A stretch of DNA of 64,000 nt. Source: CAJQQY01 sp964564545 (GTDB taxonomy: Bacteria; Bacteroidota; Bacteroidia; Chitinophagales; Saprospiraceae). Shown here in pieces: positions 53,514 through 62,685 of this stretch; position 1 is the first letter of the stretch; every line of letters begins with the position of its first letter. The position numbers and the translations under genes were made by a program. The stretch covers positions 124,001-188,000 of the forward strand of contig CAZMBP010000084.1 of the NCBI GenBank assembly GCA_964564545.1. Reading direction: 5' to 3'. The notes under the pieces were generated by a model, which had not been told where the DNA came from, did not search any database, and saw only the letters and a list, made by a program, of their open reading frames with translations.

Positions 53514-53951
53514 TTATTGATTATGATCTATTCCACCAAAAACGCATAATACTAAAATGTCATGGCTTGTCTGATGAGTCTTGCCAAAAGAATCTGTAAT
53601 GGTTAGCGTTATAGTACGATTACCGTGAATTTCGTATTGGTAAGTTGGTTGAATTTCTGTTGAAGTGTCACCGTTACCAAAATCCCAATGGTAAGAAACA
53701 GCGTCAATAGAGTTATTGGTAAGCATTAAGGCATCTCCTTCATTTATGTGATTGCCTTCATTATTAATCGTAAAATCTGCTCTTGCAATACTTGCCTGAT
53801 AATTATCAACACTATTGGACTTAGTATCAATTGTTGGCAAATCTGAAGTACCTAAATTAGTAGGAACAAAGTCGTCTTCCATTTTCTGATTGGTGCATGA
53901 AGCAAAAATAGTAAATGAAATCGCAGCGAATAAAATTAAGATATTTTTCAT
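53514..53951 (-). CDS. Small PKD-domain lipoprotein
   Basis: 145 residues. Lipobox FASC (Cys19) with QKMEDD after it, an acidic run that may send it to the outer surface. A PKD domain (about 60-130) has VSYHWDFGNGDTSTEIQPTY and HGNRTITLTITDSFG, the WDFGDG-type core. Too short for an enzyme. Probably part of a surface adhesion or matrix system. Isolated. Confidence 0.85.
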   Translation of the reverse strand: MKNILILFAAISFTIFASCTNQKMEDDFVPTNLGTSDLPTIDTKSNSVDNYQASIARADFTINNEGNHINEGDALMLTNNSIDAVSYHWDFGNGDTSTEIQPTYQYEIHGNRTITLTITDSFGKTHQTSHDILVLCVFGGIDHNQ

Positions 53952-54067
53952 AAATCTAAACTAAGGGTTAGTTGGCATAAATCAAAATTACAACTATTTT
54001 TTTTTGATCCAGACAGATGATTTATTTCCCACAAACGGTTGAGACTTTGGCTCGGGCTTGCACTTCA

Positions 54068-54100
54068 TGCTAGCGCTACCTCAGAGAGGCAGCCCTAGCC
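54068..54100. repeat. GCTAGC-type dispersed repeat, copy 2
   Basis: TGCTAGCGCTACCTCAGAGA then GGCAGCCCTAGCC. Arms GCTA(G)C and (T)AGCC/GGCA can pair. It lies 18 bases after the stop of the 54119 gene. Confidence 0.55.
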
Positions 54101-54118
54101 AGGCAAAAAAATAATTAC

Positions 54119-55396
54119 TTAAAACTTAATGATTCTTTTCACGATCTTTTGATTGGAATCCAAAATAGTTATTTCTAAAAAATAAGAACCTGCTTCAAGA
54201 TTAGATAAATCAATTTGAGTTGGCAACTTAAGCATCTCAAATTGTTTTAAAACTTTGCCATACAAATCAAATATTTTAACTGTTGAGTTAACAAGATCAG
54301 AAGATTCTAATTTAACAAAATCAAAAATAGGATTTGGATAAATCGAAATTTTAATCTTTTCTAAATCAATCGCTGAAACCATTAAATCATTCCCATCACA
54401 ATTCTCATCAATATTATTATTGGCCACCTCTACCCCATTTGGATTGATCTCATAATTGGTATCATCACAATCTTCATTATTACTTACATAACTAGCATTT
54501 ACATTTGGGATTCCACAAAGAAGTGTAGAATCATTAGGATCTCCAAATCCATCTCCATCCATGTCAGCGTACCAAAATTCTTCTGTTCCACCTAGTATTA
54601 ATTTTGAAATTTTATTTCCAAGATTTTGAACAATATATAAAGAACACCCATCAGCTAACACTCCTGCTGGCCCATCCAAATCTGTTAATACTTCTTCTGG
54701 TCCCTGATTTGTAGCAATATTATATTTCGAAATTTTGTTTTCAATATATTGTGAAAAATATAACTCATCACCAACCAAAGCTATATCACTATTGGGGTTA
54801 TCAATACCTGTTACCACATCAATTAAAATAGGATTAGGTAATGTGATGTCAACTTTAGAAATTTTATCTCCAAGATTTTGAACTATATATAAATCGTTCC
54901 CATTCAAAAGTAAACCACTTGGCCCATATACATTTGTAATAATTGTATCTCTTGGTTGGATTGGATTGGATAGGTCAACCTTAATAACCATATTTTCTAA
55001 GGTTTGTGAAATGTATAAATCATTCCCATCTATTAAAATTCCATTAGGATAAATTAGACTATCTTCTACAACTTCGTCGAAGGAGGAAGTTATTAGATCA
55101 ATTTTGGAAACTCTATAGCCATAGAATTCTGTGACATATAGATAATTACCAACCAAAAAAATACTTGTAGGATTATACAAACCAGAGATAACTTCTTCAA
55201 CTACAGGATTAGCCAATGAAATATCTATCTTAGATATTTTACCAAATGTGGTTTCTGAAAAATATAAAATATTACCATCTAATGCCATTTCATTTGGGGT
55301 ATCTAACCCTGAAACAACATCAGAAAACTGGGCTGAAATGGTAGTTGTAAATAATAAAAAAATTGAAGTAAACCTAATAAATAATCTTAGTTTCAT
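54119..55396 (-). CDS. Secreted propeller-like protein with T9SS sorting domain
   Basis: 425 residues. Signal peptide (to about 22). Repeats of about 40-45 residues (about 25-265) with DGNDLYISQ, GNYLYVTE, GDELYFSQ and KISKVDI, in the pattern of NHL/SMP-30-like beta-propellers. Then DADGDGFGDPND-type metal-binding repeat (about 275-330, Cys, Asp and Asn rich, YVSNNEDCDDTNYEINPNG). The T9SS domain (about 345-425) has KISIYPNPIFDFVKL. Secreted, likely a binding protein. The propeller blade number (about five or six) is only counted by eye. Confidence 0.88.
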   Translation of the reverse strand: MKLRLFIRFTSIFLLFTTTISAQFSDVVSGLDTPNEMALDGNILYFSETTFGKISKIDISLANPVVEEVISGLYNPTSIFLVGNYLYVTEFYGYRVSKIDLITSSFDEVVEDSLIYPNGILIDGNDLYISQTLENMVIKVDLSNPIQPRDTIITNVYGPSGLLLNGNDLYIVQNLGDKISKVDITLPNPILIDVVTGIDNPNSDIALVGDELYFSQYIENKISKYNIATNQGPEEVLTDLDGPAGVLADGCSLYIVQNLGNKISKLILGGTEEFWYADMDGDGFGDPNDSTLLCGIPNVNASYVSNNEDCDDTNYEINPNGVEVANNNIDENCDGNDLMVSAIDLEKIKISIYPNPIFDFVKLESSDLVNSTVKIFDLYGKVLKQFEMLKLPTQIDLSNLEAGSYFLEITILDSNQKIVKRIIKF

Positions 55397-55754
55397 AATA
55401 TATATTTTTTGATAAAAACCTCAAGATAATATTATTAACAAATAGTTGATAATGATTTTGGCATCAGAATAATGGAGTTTTCTTTTTGAAATTTTATTTA
55501 CCCATACTTACAGACTAGCGGATGGAATCCACTATCTAGGTTAAGCTGTATATTAATTAATTTAATGTAATAATTTATTCACATGTCAAAGATGCAGGTG
55601 GGATAGATTATTTAAAAGCAAAGAAATTATTGAATAATAACCTGTTGGTATCGCTACAATACGAATGCTTGGAATTACTGGTAGGCGAAAGTTCCAAATG
55701 GTTTTGAACGGCATAATTTTTGGAAAATTTATCCAAAATTTTAGTACGATTATC
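55397..55754. other. Gene-free gap with promoter of the coiled-coil barrel gene
   Basis: 358 bases. A/T-rich with scattered G+C-richer patches. The segment 55665-55754 is open in frame but does not look like a protein (no signal peptide, GRRK start) and is likely leader sequence. Confidence 0.45.
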
Positions 55755-57446
55755 ATGAAACAATTATTATTTACCTTCCTTTTCTTATTTGGATTTATTT
55801 ATTGTTCAGCCCAAACTAAATCTACACCAGTATCTTTTAGTGGATATGTTGATGGATATTATGTTCAGGCTTCAGGTAAATTAATCTATCATTTCAGCTG
55901 GGCTGTTACTCCAGAAGTGAAAGCTGAATTCAGCAATTTAGAAGTAACTAGAATTGATTATGAAGGAGTACAATATGATTATTTAAAAAATAATAAATAT
56001 ATCAATTTCCCATATTCATGCTCTGGATATTCTACTTTAACTGAAATTAAATGTTCAATGCCTTATAATGGATTTAATACAGTAAGTAAAAACTTATACT
56101 CGACTTCAGGACTAACTGGTTTTGATTTTACAACGGAAAGTTTTAAGAAAAAATACAATAGCGAAACAACGGAAAGGCAAAACCAAATACAAAGAAACTG
56201 GAAATCTAGTCCTTATATATATGATGCAAATATTTTAGAATTGAATAGAAGCTTAATTAATTCAATAATAAATGATATAAAAAGAAGTCTTGAAGAAGAG
56301 ACTAAAGAAAAGGAATTAAAGAAAAAGAAAGAGGAGAAACGGCTTGCTGATTTAAAAAAAGAAGAGATACGTAAAAAAGAAGAAAAGGAAAAACGGCTTG
56401 CCGAACTAGAGAAAGAAAAAGAAAGAAAAAAACAAGAGAAAGAGAAAAGAGAAAAAGAGAAAAGAGAAAAAGAGAAGAAGGAAAAAGAAAAAGAAAAACA
56501 GAAAGATAAAGTCGATAATTCATATAAATTCGAGAGGTACGCTGAAGCCACAGCTAAAGCTAGACAATATGAAAGCAATGGAAATATAAGTGAAGCTATC
56601 AGATGGTATAAAATAGCTTTAAGTTATTCCTATAATCATCAAATAGAAAATAAAGTTAAAGTTTTAGAACAACAACAAGACCTCAATACTATTGCTAGTG
56701 GTACTGCTTATTTTATTACTGGAATGAATGAGGCATTCGCTAATGGCTCCAAAGAGAGAATTAAAAGGATTATTATGTCCTCTTCCTACCATGTTTCCAA
56801 AAGCACATTTGATGAAGATCAACCTTCCAAATCTTCAAAAGTTCACCTAGAGGCTCACTTAGGTCTAGATTGGTATTTTTGGTTAGTTAAGGAAAAAGTA
56901 GCTTTCCATTCAGGATTCTTTGGAGATTACACATCAATTGATGATGAAAGTCCTGAATTCTCTGATAATCGATGGTTCTTTGATGTAGAGAAAATAGTAT
57001 TAGGAAATAGATCTGGAATAAATCTTTTTGGGCGATTTGAAATAGATTATGTGTTTAGAGGGTTAAAACTAAAAGGAGAATATAGTCATATAGATCCAAA
57101 CTACACAGGAATAGGAGATCGTTATCTTGATATTCCTTATGGAGGGAAATTGCAATTTGATGGTGGACTTAGAGCTGCTGTCTTTTTAGCGAATAGATCC
57201 AATTTTATTGTCCGAGCATCAGGCTGGTACATAAATGGAAGTGGAGAGGGGATGTTATCAATGGTAGACCCTGTCCCAGAAATAAATACCTCCTATACAA
57301 GATCGAGTGGACTCCGATTGGAAATCATTAGAGCTCCTTGGGCATTTGGAATTTTCCGAACTAGTCATTTTTATAACAATTCTCTTACAAATGATTTAAC
57401 CATGAATACTTGGGGAGTTGGAGTATTATTTGGAGGCGGAGGATAA
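55755..57446 (+). CDS. Secreted coiled-coil and outer-membrane barrel protein
   Basis: 563 residues from the ATG at 55755, which starts a clean signal peptide (MKQLLFTFLFLFGFIYCSAQ). The domain order is beta-rich part (about 20-150), coiled coil of Lys/Glu/Arg (about 175-260, EKEKRLAELEKEKERKKQEK), TPR-like helices (about 265-320, NISEAIRWYKIAL), and a barrel (about 350-563) with HLEAHLGLDWYFWLVK, KLKGEYSHID, ending WGVGVLFGGGG. Upstream codons to 55665 are open but I exclude them. The charged coil suggests a spacer across the periplasm. Function unknown. Confidence 0.8.
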   Translation: MKQLLFTFLFLFGFIYCSAQTKSTPVSFSGYVDGYYVQASGKLIYHFSWAVTPEVKAEFSNLEVTRIDYEGVQYDYLKNNKYINFPYSCSGYSTLTEIKCSMPYNGFNTVSKNLYSTSGLTGFDFTTESFKKKYNSETTERQNQIQRNWKSSPYIYDANILELNRSLINSIINDIKRSLEEETKEKELKKKKEEKRLADLKKEEIRKKEEKEKRLAELEKEKERKKQEKEKREKEKREKEKKEKEKEKQKDKVDNSYKFERYAEATAKARQYESNGNISEAIRWYKIALSYSYNHQIENKVKVLEQQQDLNTIASGTAYFITGMNEAFANGSKERIKRIIMSSSYHVSKSTFDEDQPSKSSKVHLEAHLGLDWYFWLVKEKVAFHSGFFGDYTSIDDESPEFSDNRWFFDVEKIVLGNRSGINLFGRFEIDYVFRGLKLKGEYSHIDPNYTGIGDRYLDIPYGGKLQFDGGLRAAVFLANRSNFIVRASGWYINGSGEGMLSMVDPVPEINTSYTRSSGLRLEIIRAPWAFGIFRTSHFYNNSLTNDLTMNTWGVGVLFGGGG

Positions 57447-57500
57447 TTGTAAATTTATTAGAGTTTTTCTGCATAATAACATCAACTAAATTTTAAGTTA

Positions 57501-57534
57501 AAAAAAGAGCAATCGTGAACGATTGCTCTTTTTT
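57501..57534 (+). terminator. Terminator of the coiled-coil barrel gene
   Basis: AAAAAAGAGCAATCG (57501-57515) pairs with CGATTGCTCTTTTTT (57520-57534) around TGAA. Confidence 0.9.
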
Positions 57535-57898
57535 TATTTAAATCAACTCGCTAAGTCAGCTTATTTTATGCTAATTGATAAATCATAAAACGATTCTAAA
57601 TTCACAACTTCTAGAATCTCTTTCCTATTTTCGAAAGAATTTGTCAGATTGGACAGAGGTAGTGCTATCAAGATCCTGATGATTCTTTTCAAAATGTTTT
57701 TTCTTCAGTAATTAAAGCCAGAAAACTAATGCCTCAAGTTACCTATTAAAATAACAAATTCATTCGTTGTCGTTTATAGCTCCTTTATTAAAAATTCGCC
57801 TCCCTTCATTTAATTTTTTTTCTTTAAACATCAATTAGGTATATCATTGTAATGAAGTTATTATAAAAATCAACTTCCTATTAAATATATAAAACCTC
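57535..57898. other. Gene-free gap before the ABC operon
   Basis: 364 bases with nothing recognised apart from A/T-rich promoter-like sequence near 57850. No palindromic operator was picked out. Confidence 0.5.
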
Positions 57899-58726
57899 AT
57901 GATTGAAATAGAGAATTTAAGTTACCAGTATTCTAAGAAGGTTGAGATTCTTAAGGTTATAAACTTAACATTTTCACCTGGAAAGATTTATGGTTTGCTT
58001 GGAAAAAATGGAGCAGGAAAATCTACTCTCATTAAAAATATCACCGGCATGCTTTTCCCAACAGGTGGATCTTGCAATGTATTCGGATTCAATCCTCAGA
58101 ATAGAAAAGTAGACTTCTTGCAAGATTTATTCTTTGTACCTGAAGAATATTATTTACCAAATATCACTATTCAAAAACTGATTGACACTTATAAAGATTT
58201 CTATCCAAATTTTGATGTCCAGCAATTTGACGGCTATACTGCATCTTTTCAAATAGAGAAAAGCAGAAAAACCAATGACCTTTCCCTAGGTCAAAAAAAG
58301 AAGATTTTAATAGCATTCGCTTTATCGACCAATACCAAAGTGTTGATTATGGATGAACCTACCAATGGACTTGATATTCCTTCGAAAATCACATTTAGAA
58401 ATATGATTAATTCTTCTTTTAAAAAAGATAGAATAGTGATTATTAGTTCACATCAAGTTAGAGATTTGGATGAATTAATTAACAATATTATCATCATGGA
58501 TAATGGAAAGATTTTGCTAAATGAAGCCAAAGATCACATTGCAAAACAATTCCATTTTAAAATTTCAAATACGAAAGAAGAAAGTGAATTAAATCTATAT
58601 CAAGAAAAGGTGAGTAATGGATACGCAACAATCAAAAAAAACACATCAACGGAATTACAATATGTAGATATTGAATTGTTGTTTAATGCTGTTTTGTCAA
58701 ATAAAGAAATAATTAAACATTTATGA
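57899..58726 (+). CDS. ABC transporter ATP-binding protein
   Basis: 275 residues. Walker A GKNGAGKST (35-43), Q-loop region, signature LSLGQKKK (about 125), Walker B VLIMDEPTNGLD (about 145) and SSHQV switch His. It powers the adjacent permease, in the YtrB/DrrA-like exporter style. Its stop overlaps the permease start by four bases (ATGA), so they are translationally coupled. No GntR gene is present, although this type often has one. Confidence 0.93.
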   Translation: MIEIENLSYQYSKKVEILKVINLTFSPGKIYGLLGKNGAGKSTLIKNITGMLFPTGGSCNVFGFNPQNRKVDFLQDLFFVPEEYYLPNITIQKLIDTYKDFYPNFDVQQFDGYTASFQIEKSRKTNDLSLGQKKKILIAFALSTNTKVLIMDEPTNGLDIPSKITFRNMINSSFKKDRIVIISSHQVRDLDELINNIIIMDNGKILLNEAKDHIAKQFHFKISNTKEESELNLYQEKVSNGYATIKKNTSTELQYVDIELLFNAVLSNKEIIKHL

Positions 58727-59481
58727 AAGCTTCAAATATTTCAATGCTTATTAAAAGGCAGGTTAAAGAGAATAGTAAAATTTATGGAATCTCCTTATTG
58801 GTTCTTTTTGGTGTTTTATCATTTATGTTTTTACTAGTGCATCAATGGCAAGACAGTTTCGCTGGAGCTGTACAGAATGGTGTATTTATAATCGGGTTAT
58901 TTTTTGGAGGAGGCTTATTTACCAATTCTATGCTGAACGAATTGTCTGATTCTTCAAGCAGTATTTGGGTATTAACTCTACCTGCAAAACAAAGCGAAAA
59001 AGTCGTAGCAAGTATTTCTATTTCAACTATAATATTCTTAGCATCCTACTTATTTATTTTCTACTTAGTTGATGTTTTATATCTCCTAAATACTAATAGA
59101 TTTAAGATGGAAAATATTCTGAATCCCTTTAAAGACGATTTTTATGTTTTCTTCTTTTGGTATTTACTATTTAATGGTGTTATACTTTTGGGGCGTGTCA
59201 TGTTTGTAAAGTATAGTTTGATTAAAACCATACTATCAGTCTTTCTGTTTTTTATTCTTTTTGATTATCTCAATAATTTTATTCTTGAACTACTTATTAT
59301 TGATGCAAATATAGTTTCGAGTATTGCATTGGATAGTTTTTTATTTCATCATGAAACTGAAAATATCACGGTCTCCCTACCTGAAAATATTGACCTTGCA
59401 TTTGTCATTTTCACAAGATTTTTATTACCAATATCAATGTGGTTTTTGGTATGGTTAAAACTTAAAGAAAAACAAGTATAA
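58723..59481 (+). CDS. ABC transporter permease
   Basis: 252 residues with six or seven TM helices, e.g. IYGISLLVLFGVLSFMFLLV, VFIIGLFFGGGLF, IIFLASYLFIFYLVDVLYLL, VFFFWYLLFNGVILLGRVMF, LIKTILSVFLFFILFDYLN and FVIFTRFLLPISMWFLVWL. It pairs with the ATPase upstream. Substrate is unknown; the ECsC/YtrC-like family often handles lipids or antibiotics. It ends three bases before the next gene. Confidence 0.88.
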   Translation: MKASNISMLIKRQVKENSKIYGISLLVLFGVLSFMFLLVHQWQDSFAGAVQNGVFIIGLFFGGGLFTNSMLNELSDSSSSIWVLTLPAKQSEKVVASISISTIIFLASYLFIFYLVDVLYLLNTNRFKMENILNPFKDDFYVFFFWYLLFNGVILLGRVMFVKYSLIKTILSVFLFFILFDYLNNFILELLIIDANIVSSIALDSFLFHHETENITVSLPENIDLAFVIFTRFLLPISMWFLVWLKLKEKQV

Positions 59482-59484
59482 CTA

Positions 59485-60162
59485 ATGAAGCCTAGTAATA
59501 TCTTATCAACAATATTATTTTCCACATTAATTTCAGGAATGATTTTCACAAATGTTATTTTAAAAAATGAGTTTTTAAAAATCGACCTCAACGATAAATT
59601 TAAAAACTACCTTTCTTATAATCTTCAACCTTTTTCCGTTGTAGATATTGAAGGAAGCAATGGATATCCAATTGAAATAAAAGAGGGAAAATCAAATGAT
59701 GTAAAAGTATTGCGATCTAGAAAAAATCACTTCAATAAAAAACTTATACAGGATACATTATTCATAGAATTTACCGGAGCCAATATTTCGAACGAACAAT
59801 CTTTTTCGAATGAAACACCAACAGGGATTATCATTGAAAGCAATTCGCTTTCTAAAATTATAGTCTCAAATACACATAATCGGATCAAGGGATTTTCAGG
59901 AAAACAAATGGATATCGAATTAAAGAATTCTTCTACGGTTGAAATTGCTGAATGTAATTTGAATGCTCTAAATTTATCTTCAAGTAATAACAGTCAATAT
60001 ATATTTTCCAAAAACAACATTATTGATTCATTAAATTTAACTATGCTTGATAAATCTGTTGGCTATTTAGAACAGGTAAATTATACCACTTTGAATCATT
60101 CCTTAGAAGACAGTATCACAATCGTTTTGTCAAAAAACATTTTTGATAAAATAAGTGAATAA
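59485..60162 (+). CDS. Membrane-anchored DUF2807-like protein
   Basis: 225 residues. One N-terminal TM segment (about 5-26, ILSTILFSTLISGMIFTNVIL), then a beta-rich outer part with VVDIEGSNGYPIEIKEG, GIIIESNSLSKIIVSNTHNRIKGF and DIELKNSSTVEIAECNLNALNLSSSNNSQYIF, the regular short-strand pattern of a DUF2807 (GIN-domain) beta-helix. In some Bacteroidota these lie next to ABC exporters. It may scaffold the exporter or bind its substrate; the role is inferred from gene order. It precedes the LytS gene by 26 bases. Confidence 0.7.
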   Translation: MKPSNILSTILFSTLISGMIFTNVILKNEFLKIDLNDKFKNYLSYNLQPFSVVDIEGSNGYPIEIKEGKSNDVKVLRSRKNHFNKKLIQDTLFIEFTGANISNEQSFSNETPTGIIIESNSLSKIIVSNTHNRIKGFSGKQMDIELKNSSTVEIAECNLNALNLSSSNNSQYIFSKNNIIDSLNLTMLDKSVGYLEQVNYTTLNHSLEDSITIVLSKNIFDKISE

Positions 60163-60188
60163 GTTCTAAGAAAGAATTACATTCTGAT

Positions 60189-61292
60189 ATGAACATAGAA
60201 GCATTAATAAGCAAGAGGAATTCACATTTAGGTTTTAGAATAATATCTCATTTATTGTTTTGGGTTCTATCATTTTGTAGTACCTATTTTTTAATCAAAT
60301 TTTCATTTGATAATTATAGAAATTCTCCCCTAGCCTATTTAACTCCTCTTAGAAATATTTTTGGGCTCATCATTGTTTTTTATCCTTTGATGTATTTTGT
60401 AGTTCCTCTTTTTTTAAAAAAAAGAAATTGGTTCTTCTTAATCTGCTCTTTAATCTTTCTTACTTTTTTATATGTTGTAGCCGAAGCCATTGGAGAAAAA
60501 TTAGTTTTTCAGTATTGTGACTCATGCATACAATTAGCTTTAGAACACAACCCTAGTTATTTAAGTGTTATTCGTAAAAGTATTGTTACAAACATCTTAT
60601 ACAAGGGTTCAAACATTCAATTATTTTTCCAATTATTCTCAGGGCTTGTATTGCCAATTGCTATAAAAGCAAGCATAGGCTATTATCATTTTTTTATAAA
60701 AAATTTAAGATTAGAAAAGGAGAAAGTTAATCTAGAACTTAATTTCTTAAAAGCTCAAGTGAATCCTCATTTTTTATTTAACACACTCAATAATCTTTAC
60801 GGCTTAGTCATGCATGAACGTACTGATATGTCATTGATTGCCATTAGTAGATTGTCAGAATTTTTACGTTATACTTTAGATAGTGCAAAAAAGAAAACTA
60901 TTCATTTATCTGAAGAAATTAAGTTGATAGAAAATTACATCGAACTAGAGAAGCTAAGATTAAATCATACAGAAGTAATCTTGGAAATAGAAATTGACAA
61001 TGAAAATGTTGAACTGCCTCCCCTACTATTTATACCTTTATTGGAGAATGCTTTTAAATATAATGTTGATAAAAAAGATCATAAAATAATTATTAAGTTA
61101 AAGGTGAATGGAAATCATATCAATCTGATGGTACAAAATAAATTTGATGAGAATAAAAAAAATAAATCACACGGAGGCTTAGGATTGAAAAATTTGGATA
61201 AACAACTTAAATTATATTTTCAAGAAAATTATCAATATGAAGTTACGAAAGTAGACTCAATTTATACAGTAATGTTAAATATAGATTTGTAA
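60189..61292 (+). CDS. LytS/YehU-type sensor histidine kinase
   Basis: 367 residues with four TM helices (about 15-170) and a His_kinase/HATPase pair. The motif FLKAQVNPHFLFNTLNNLYG gives phospho-His194. The ATPase part has LPPLLFIPLLENAFKYNV (N-box) and GGLGLKNLDKQLKLYF (G-box). It autophosphorylates and passes the group to the LytTR protein. The stop codon is directly followed by the next start. It likely senses cell-envelope state and controls the ABC operon itself. Confidence 0.93.
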   Translation: MNIEALISKRNSHLGFRIISHLLFWVLSFCSTYFLIKFSFDNYRNSPLAYLTPLRNIFGLIIVFYPLMYFVVPLFLKKRNWFFLICSLIFLTFLYVVAEAIGEKLVFQYCDSCIQLALEHNPSYLSVIRKSIVTNILYKGSNIQLFFQLFSGLVLPIAIKASIGYYHFFIKNLRLEKEKVNLELNFLKAQVNPHFLFNTLNNLYGLVMHERTDMSLIAISRLSEFLRYTLDSAKKKTIHLSEEIKLIENYIELEKLRLNHTEVILEIEIDNENVELPPLLFIPLLENAFKYNVDKKDHKIIIKLKVNGNHINLMVQNKFDENKKNKSHGGLGLKNLDKQLKLYFQENYQYEVTKVDSIYTVMLNIDL

Positions 61293-62012
61293 ATGAAAAT
61301 AATTAATACATTAATTGTAGATGACGAACCTCTAGCGAGAGAAATCATACAATCTCATTTGAGTAAGATTCCAAATTGGTCTGTGGTGGGTACCTGCAAA
61401 AATGCAGAGGAAGCTTATGAAGCTCTTTTGAAGTTCGAGATTGATGTGATTTTTCTAGATATTCAGATGCCTACTATTACTGGTATTGACTTTCTAAAAT
61501 CTTTAAAAAAACCTCCCCTTGTAATTTTCACAACTGCATATAGTGAATATGCAATCAAGGGATATGAACTCAATGTGGTGGATTACCTTCTGAAGCCCAT
61601 TCTTTTTAATCGACTTTTTCAAGCGATTGAAAAAGTCAATGAAAGATTGGAAAGTGAAAAAGGTCGTAAAACTCCTACAGAAGAAAATACCTATTATTTC
61701 TTCAAGCATGAAGGCAAACTTTTAAAAATAATTTTTGATGATATTGTTTATGTAAAGGCTGAACAGGAATACAGTTTTATTTATTTTAGGAATGAAAAGT
61801 TTCTAGTTAGCATGCATTTAAAAAAGATACAAGAAATATTACCTGAAAATGATTTTATCAGGATTCATCGATCTTACATTGTAGCCAAAAACAAAATCAA
61901 TTCTATTGAAGGCAATACTGTTCAGATAGGAAATTCAATTAAGCTTCCCATTGCTAAGAAAAACAAATCTAGTTTGTTGATAGATTTGAAAATAAAAGAT
62001 GATCCGAAATAA
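61293..62012 (+). CDS. LytTR-family response regulator
   Basis: 239 residues. Receiver domain (about 1-120) with acidic pair Asp10/Asp11, phospho-Asp56 (FLDIQMP), Thr80 (FTTAY) and Lys101 (LLKPI). The LytTR DNA-binding domain (about 135-235) has IVYVKAEQEYSFIYF, FIRIHRSYIVAKNKI and LPIAKKNKSSL. It is the last gene of the ABC-permease-DUF2807-LytS-LytTR operon. It should bind a direct repeat in the operon promoter, but I cannot find an obvious one before 57899. Confidence 0.93.
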   Translation: MKIINTLIVDDEPLAREIIQSHLSKIPNWSVVGTCKNAEEAYEALLKFEIDVIFLDIQMPTITGIDFLKSLKKPPLVIFTTAYSEYAIKGYELNVVDYLLKPILFNRLFQAIEKVNERLESEKGRKTPTEENTYYFFKHEGKLLKIIFDDIVYVKAEQEYSFIYFRNEKFLVSMHLKKIQEILPENDFIRIHRSYIVAKNKINSIEGNTVQIGNSIKLPIAKKNKSSLLIDLKIKDDPK

Positions 62013-62050
62013 TCATCCAAAAAAAAGCAACAGTCTTCACACTAACGCAA

Positions 62051-62085
62051 CATGCTAGCTCTACCTCTCGGAGGTAGTACTAGCA
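62051..62085. repeat. GCTAGC-type dispersed repeat, copy 3
   Basis: TGCTAGCTCTACCTCTC then GGAGGTAGTACTAGCA: arms GCTAGCTCTACCTC and GAGGTAGTACTAGC differ at two bases. It lies between the convergent LytTR and barrel genes and may act as their terminator. Confidence 0.65.
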
Positions 62086-62094
62086 GAGGATATT

Positions 62095-62685
62095 TTAGAA
62101 CAACATTTTAACACCTATTAATGCGTCTGTTTGGCTAATATTTCCACTTGTTTCGTCATAAGCAAAACCTTTAAGGTATCTTATTTCTGCAATGGCGAAA
62201 ATATTTTCAGTCAATTGATATTGAGGTCCTGTAGTGATACCTACTTGTACACCTCCATCTGTAAATTGTCCATAAGATATCAAGCCAGCACCCGCTGATC
62301 CCATAACAGAGAGTCTTAATTTAGAATCAGAATTACCGAAAATATATCCTATCGAGCCAGTAAAAGTTCTTGAAGATTTAATGGTTTCTTCTAGATCTCC
62401 CTTATAAGTAGAGGTGATTATATTGACAAATTGAAATCTACCAACCCATTGGTTATTGATATGTACTTCTGCAAGAAGAGAGAAGTTATTTCCTTTTCCT
62501 TCACGTAACCTGTCGTTGTAGGAATCATATTTCAAATTGGGTGTATAGCCTGTTGCTATTCCTAAGGCAAAATTTACATCCTTCTGAGCCAAACTATATT
62601 GATGACAAAACAAGGAAACTCCCATGATTAGTATGAATTGAAATATTCTGTTTTTTCTGTTTATAATTACATTTGAAATTTTCAT
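62095..62685 (-). CDS. Small outer-membrane barrel protein
   Basis: 196 residues. Signal peptide to about residue 34 (QYSLAQ), then amphipathic strands: VNFALGIATGYTPNL, FSLLAEVHINNQWVGRFQF, TFTGSIGYIF, LRLSVMGSAGAGLISYG, VQVGITTGPQYQL, and the end TDALIGVKMLF with terminal Phe, as outer-membrane barrels require. An eight-strand barrel is likely (OmpW/OmpX-like size). No specific substrate can be read. It is convergent with the LytTR operon. Confidence 0.82.
   Translation of the reverse strand: MKISNVIINRKNRIFQFILIMGVSLFCHQYSLAQKDVNFALGIATGYTPNLKYDSYNDRLREGKGNNFSLLAEVHINNQWVGRFQFVNIITSTYKGDLEETIKSSRTFTGSIGYIFGNSDSKLRLSVMGSAGAGLISYGQFTDGGVQVGITTGPQYQLTENIFAIAEIRYLKGFAYDETSGNISQTDALIGVKMLF

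Noticed and set aside
56213..56578. Long Ser/Phe-rich frame opposite the coiled coil
   Set aside because: It is the complement of the A/G-rich coil codons (AAA/GAA), so it is a shadow.
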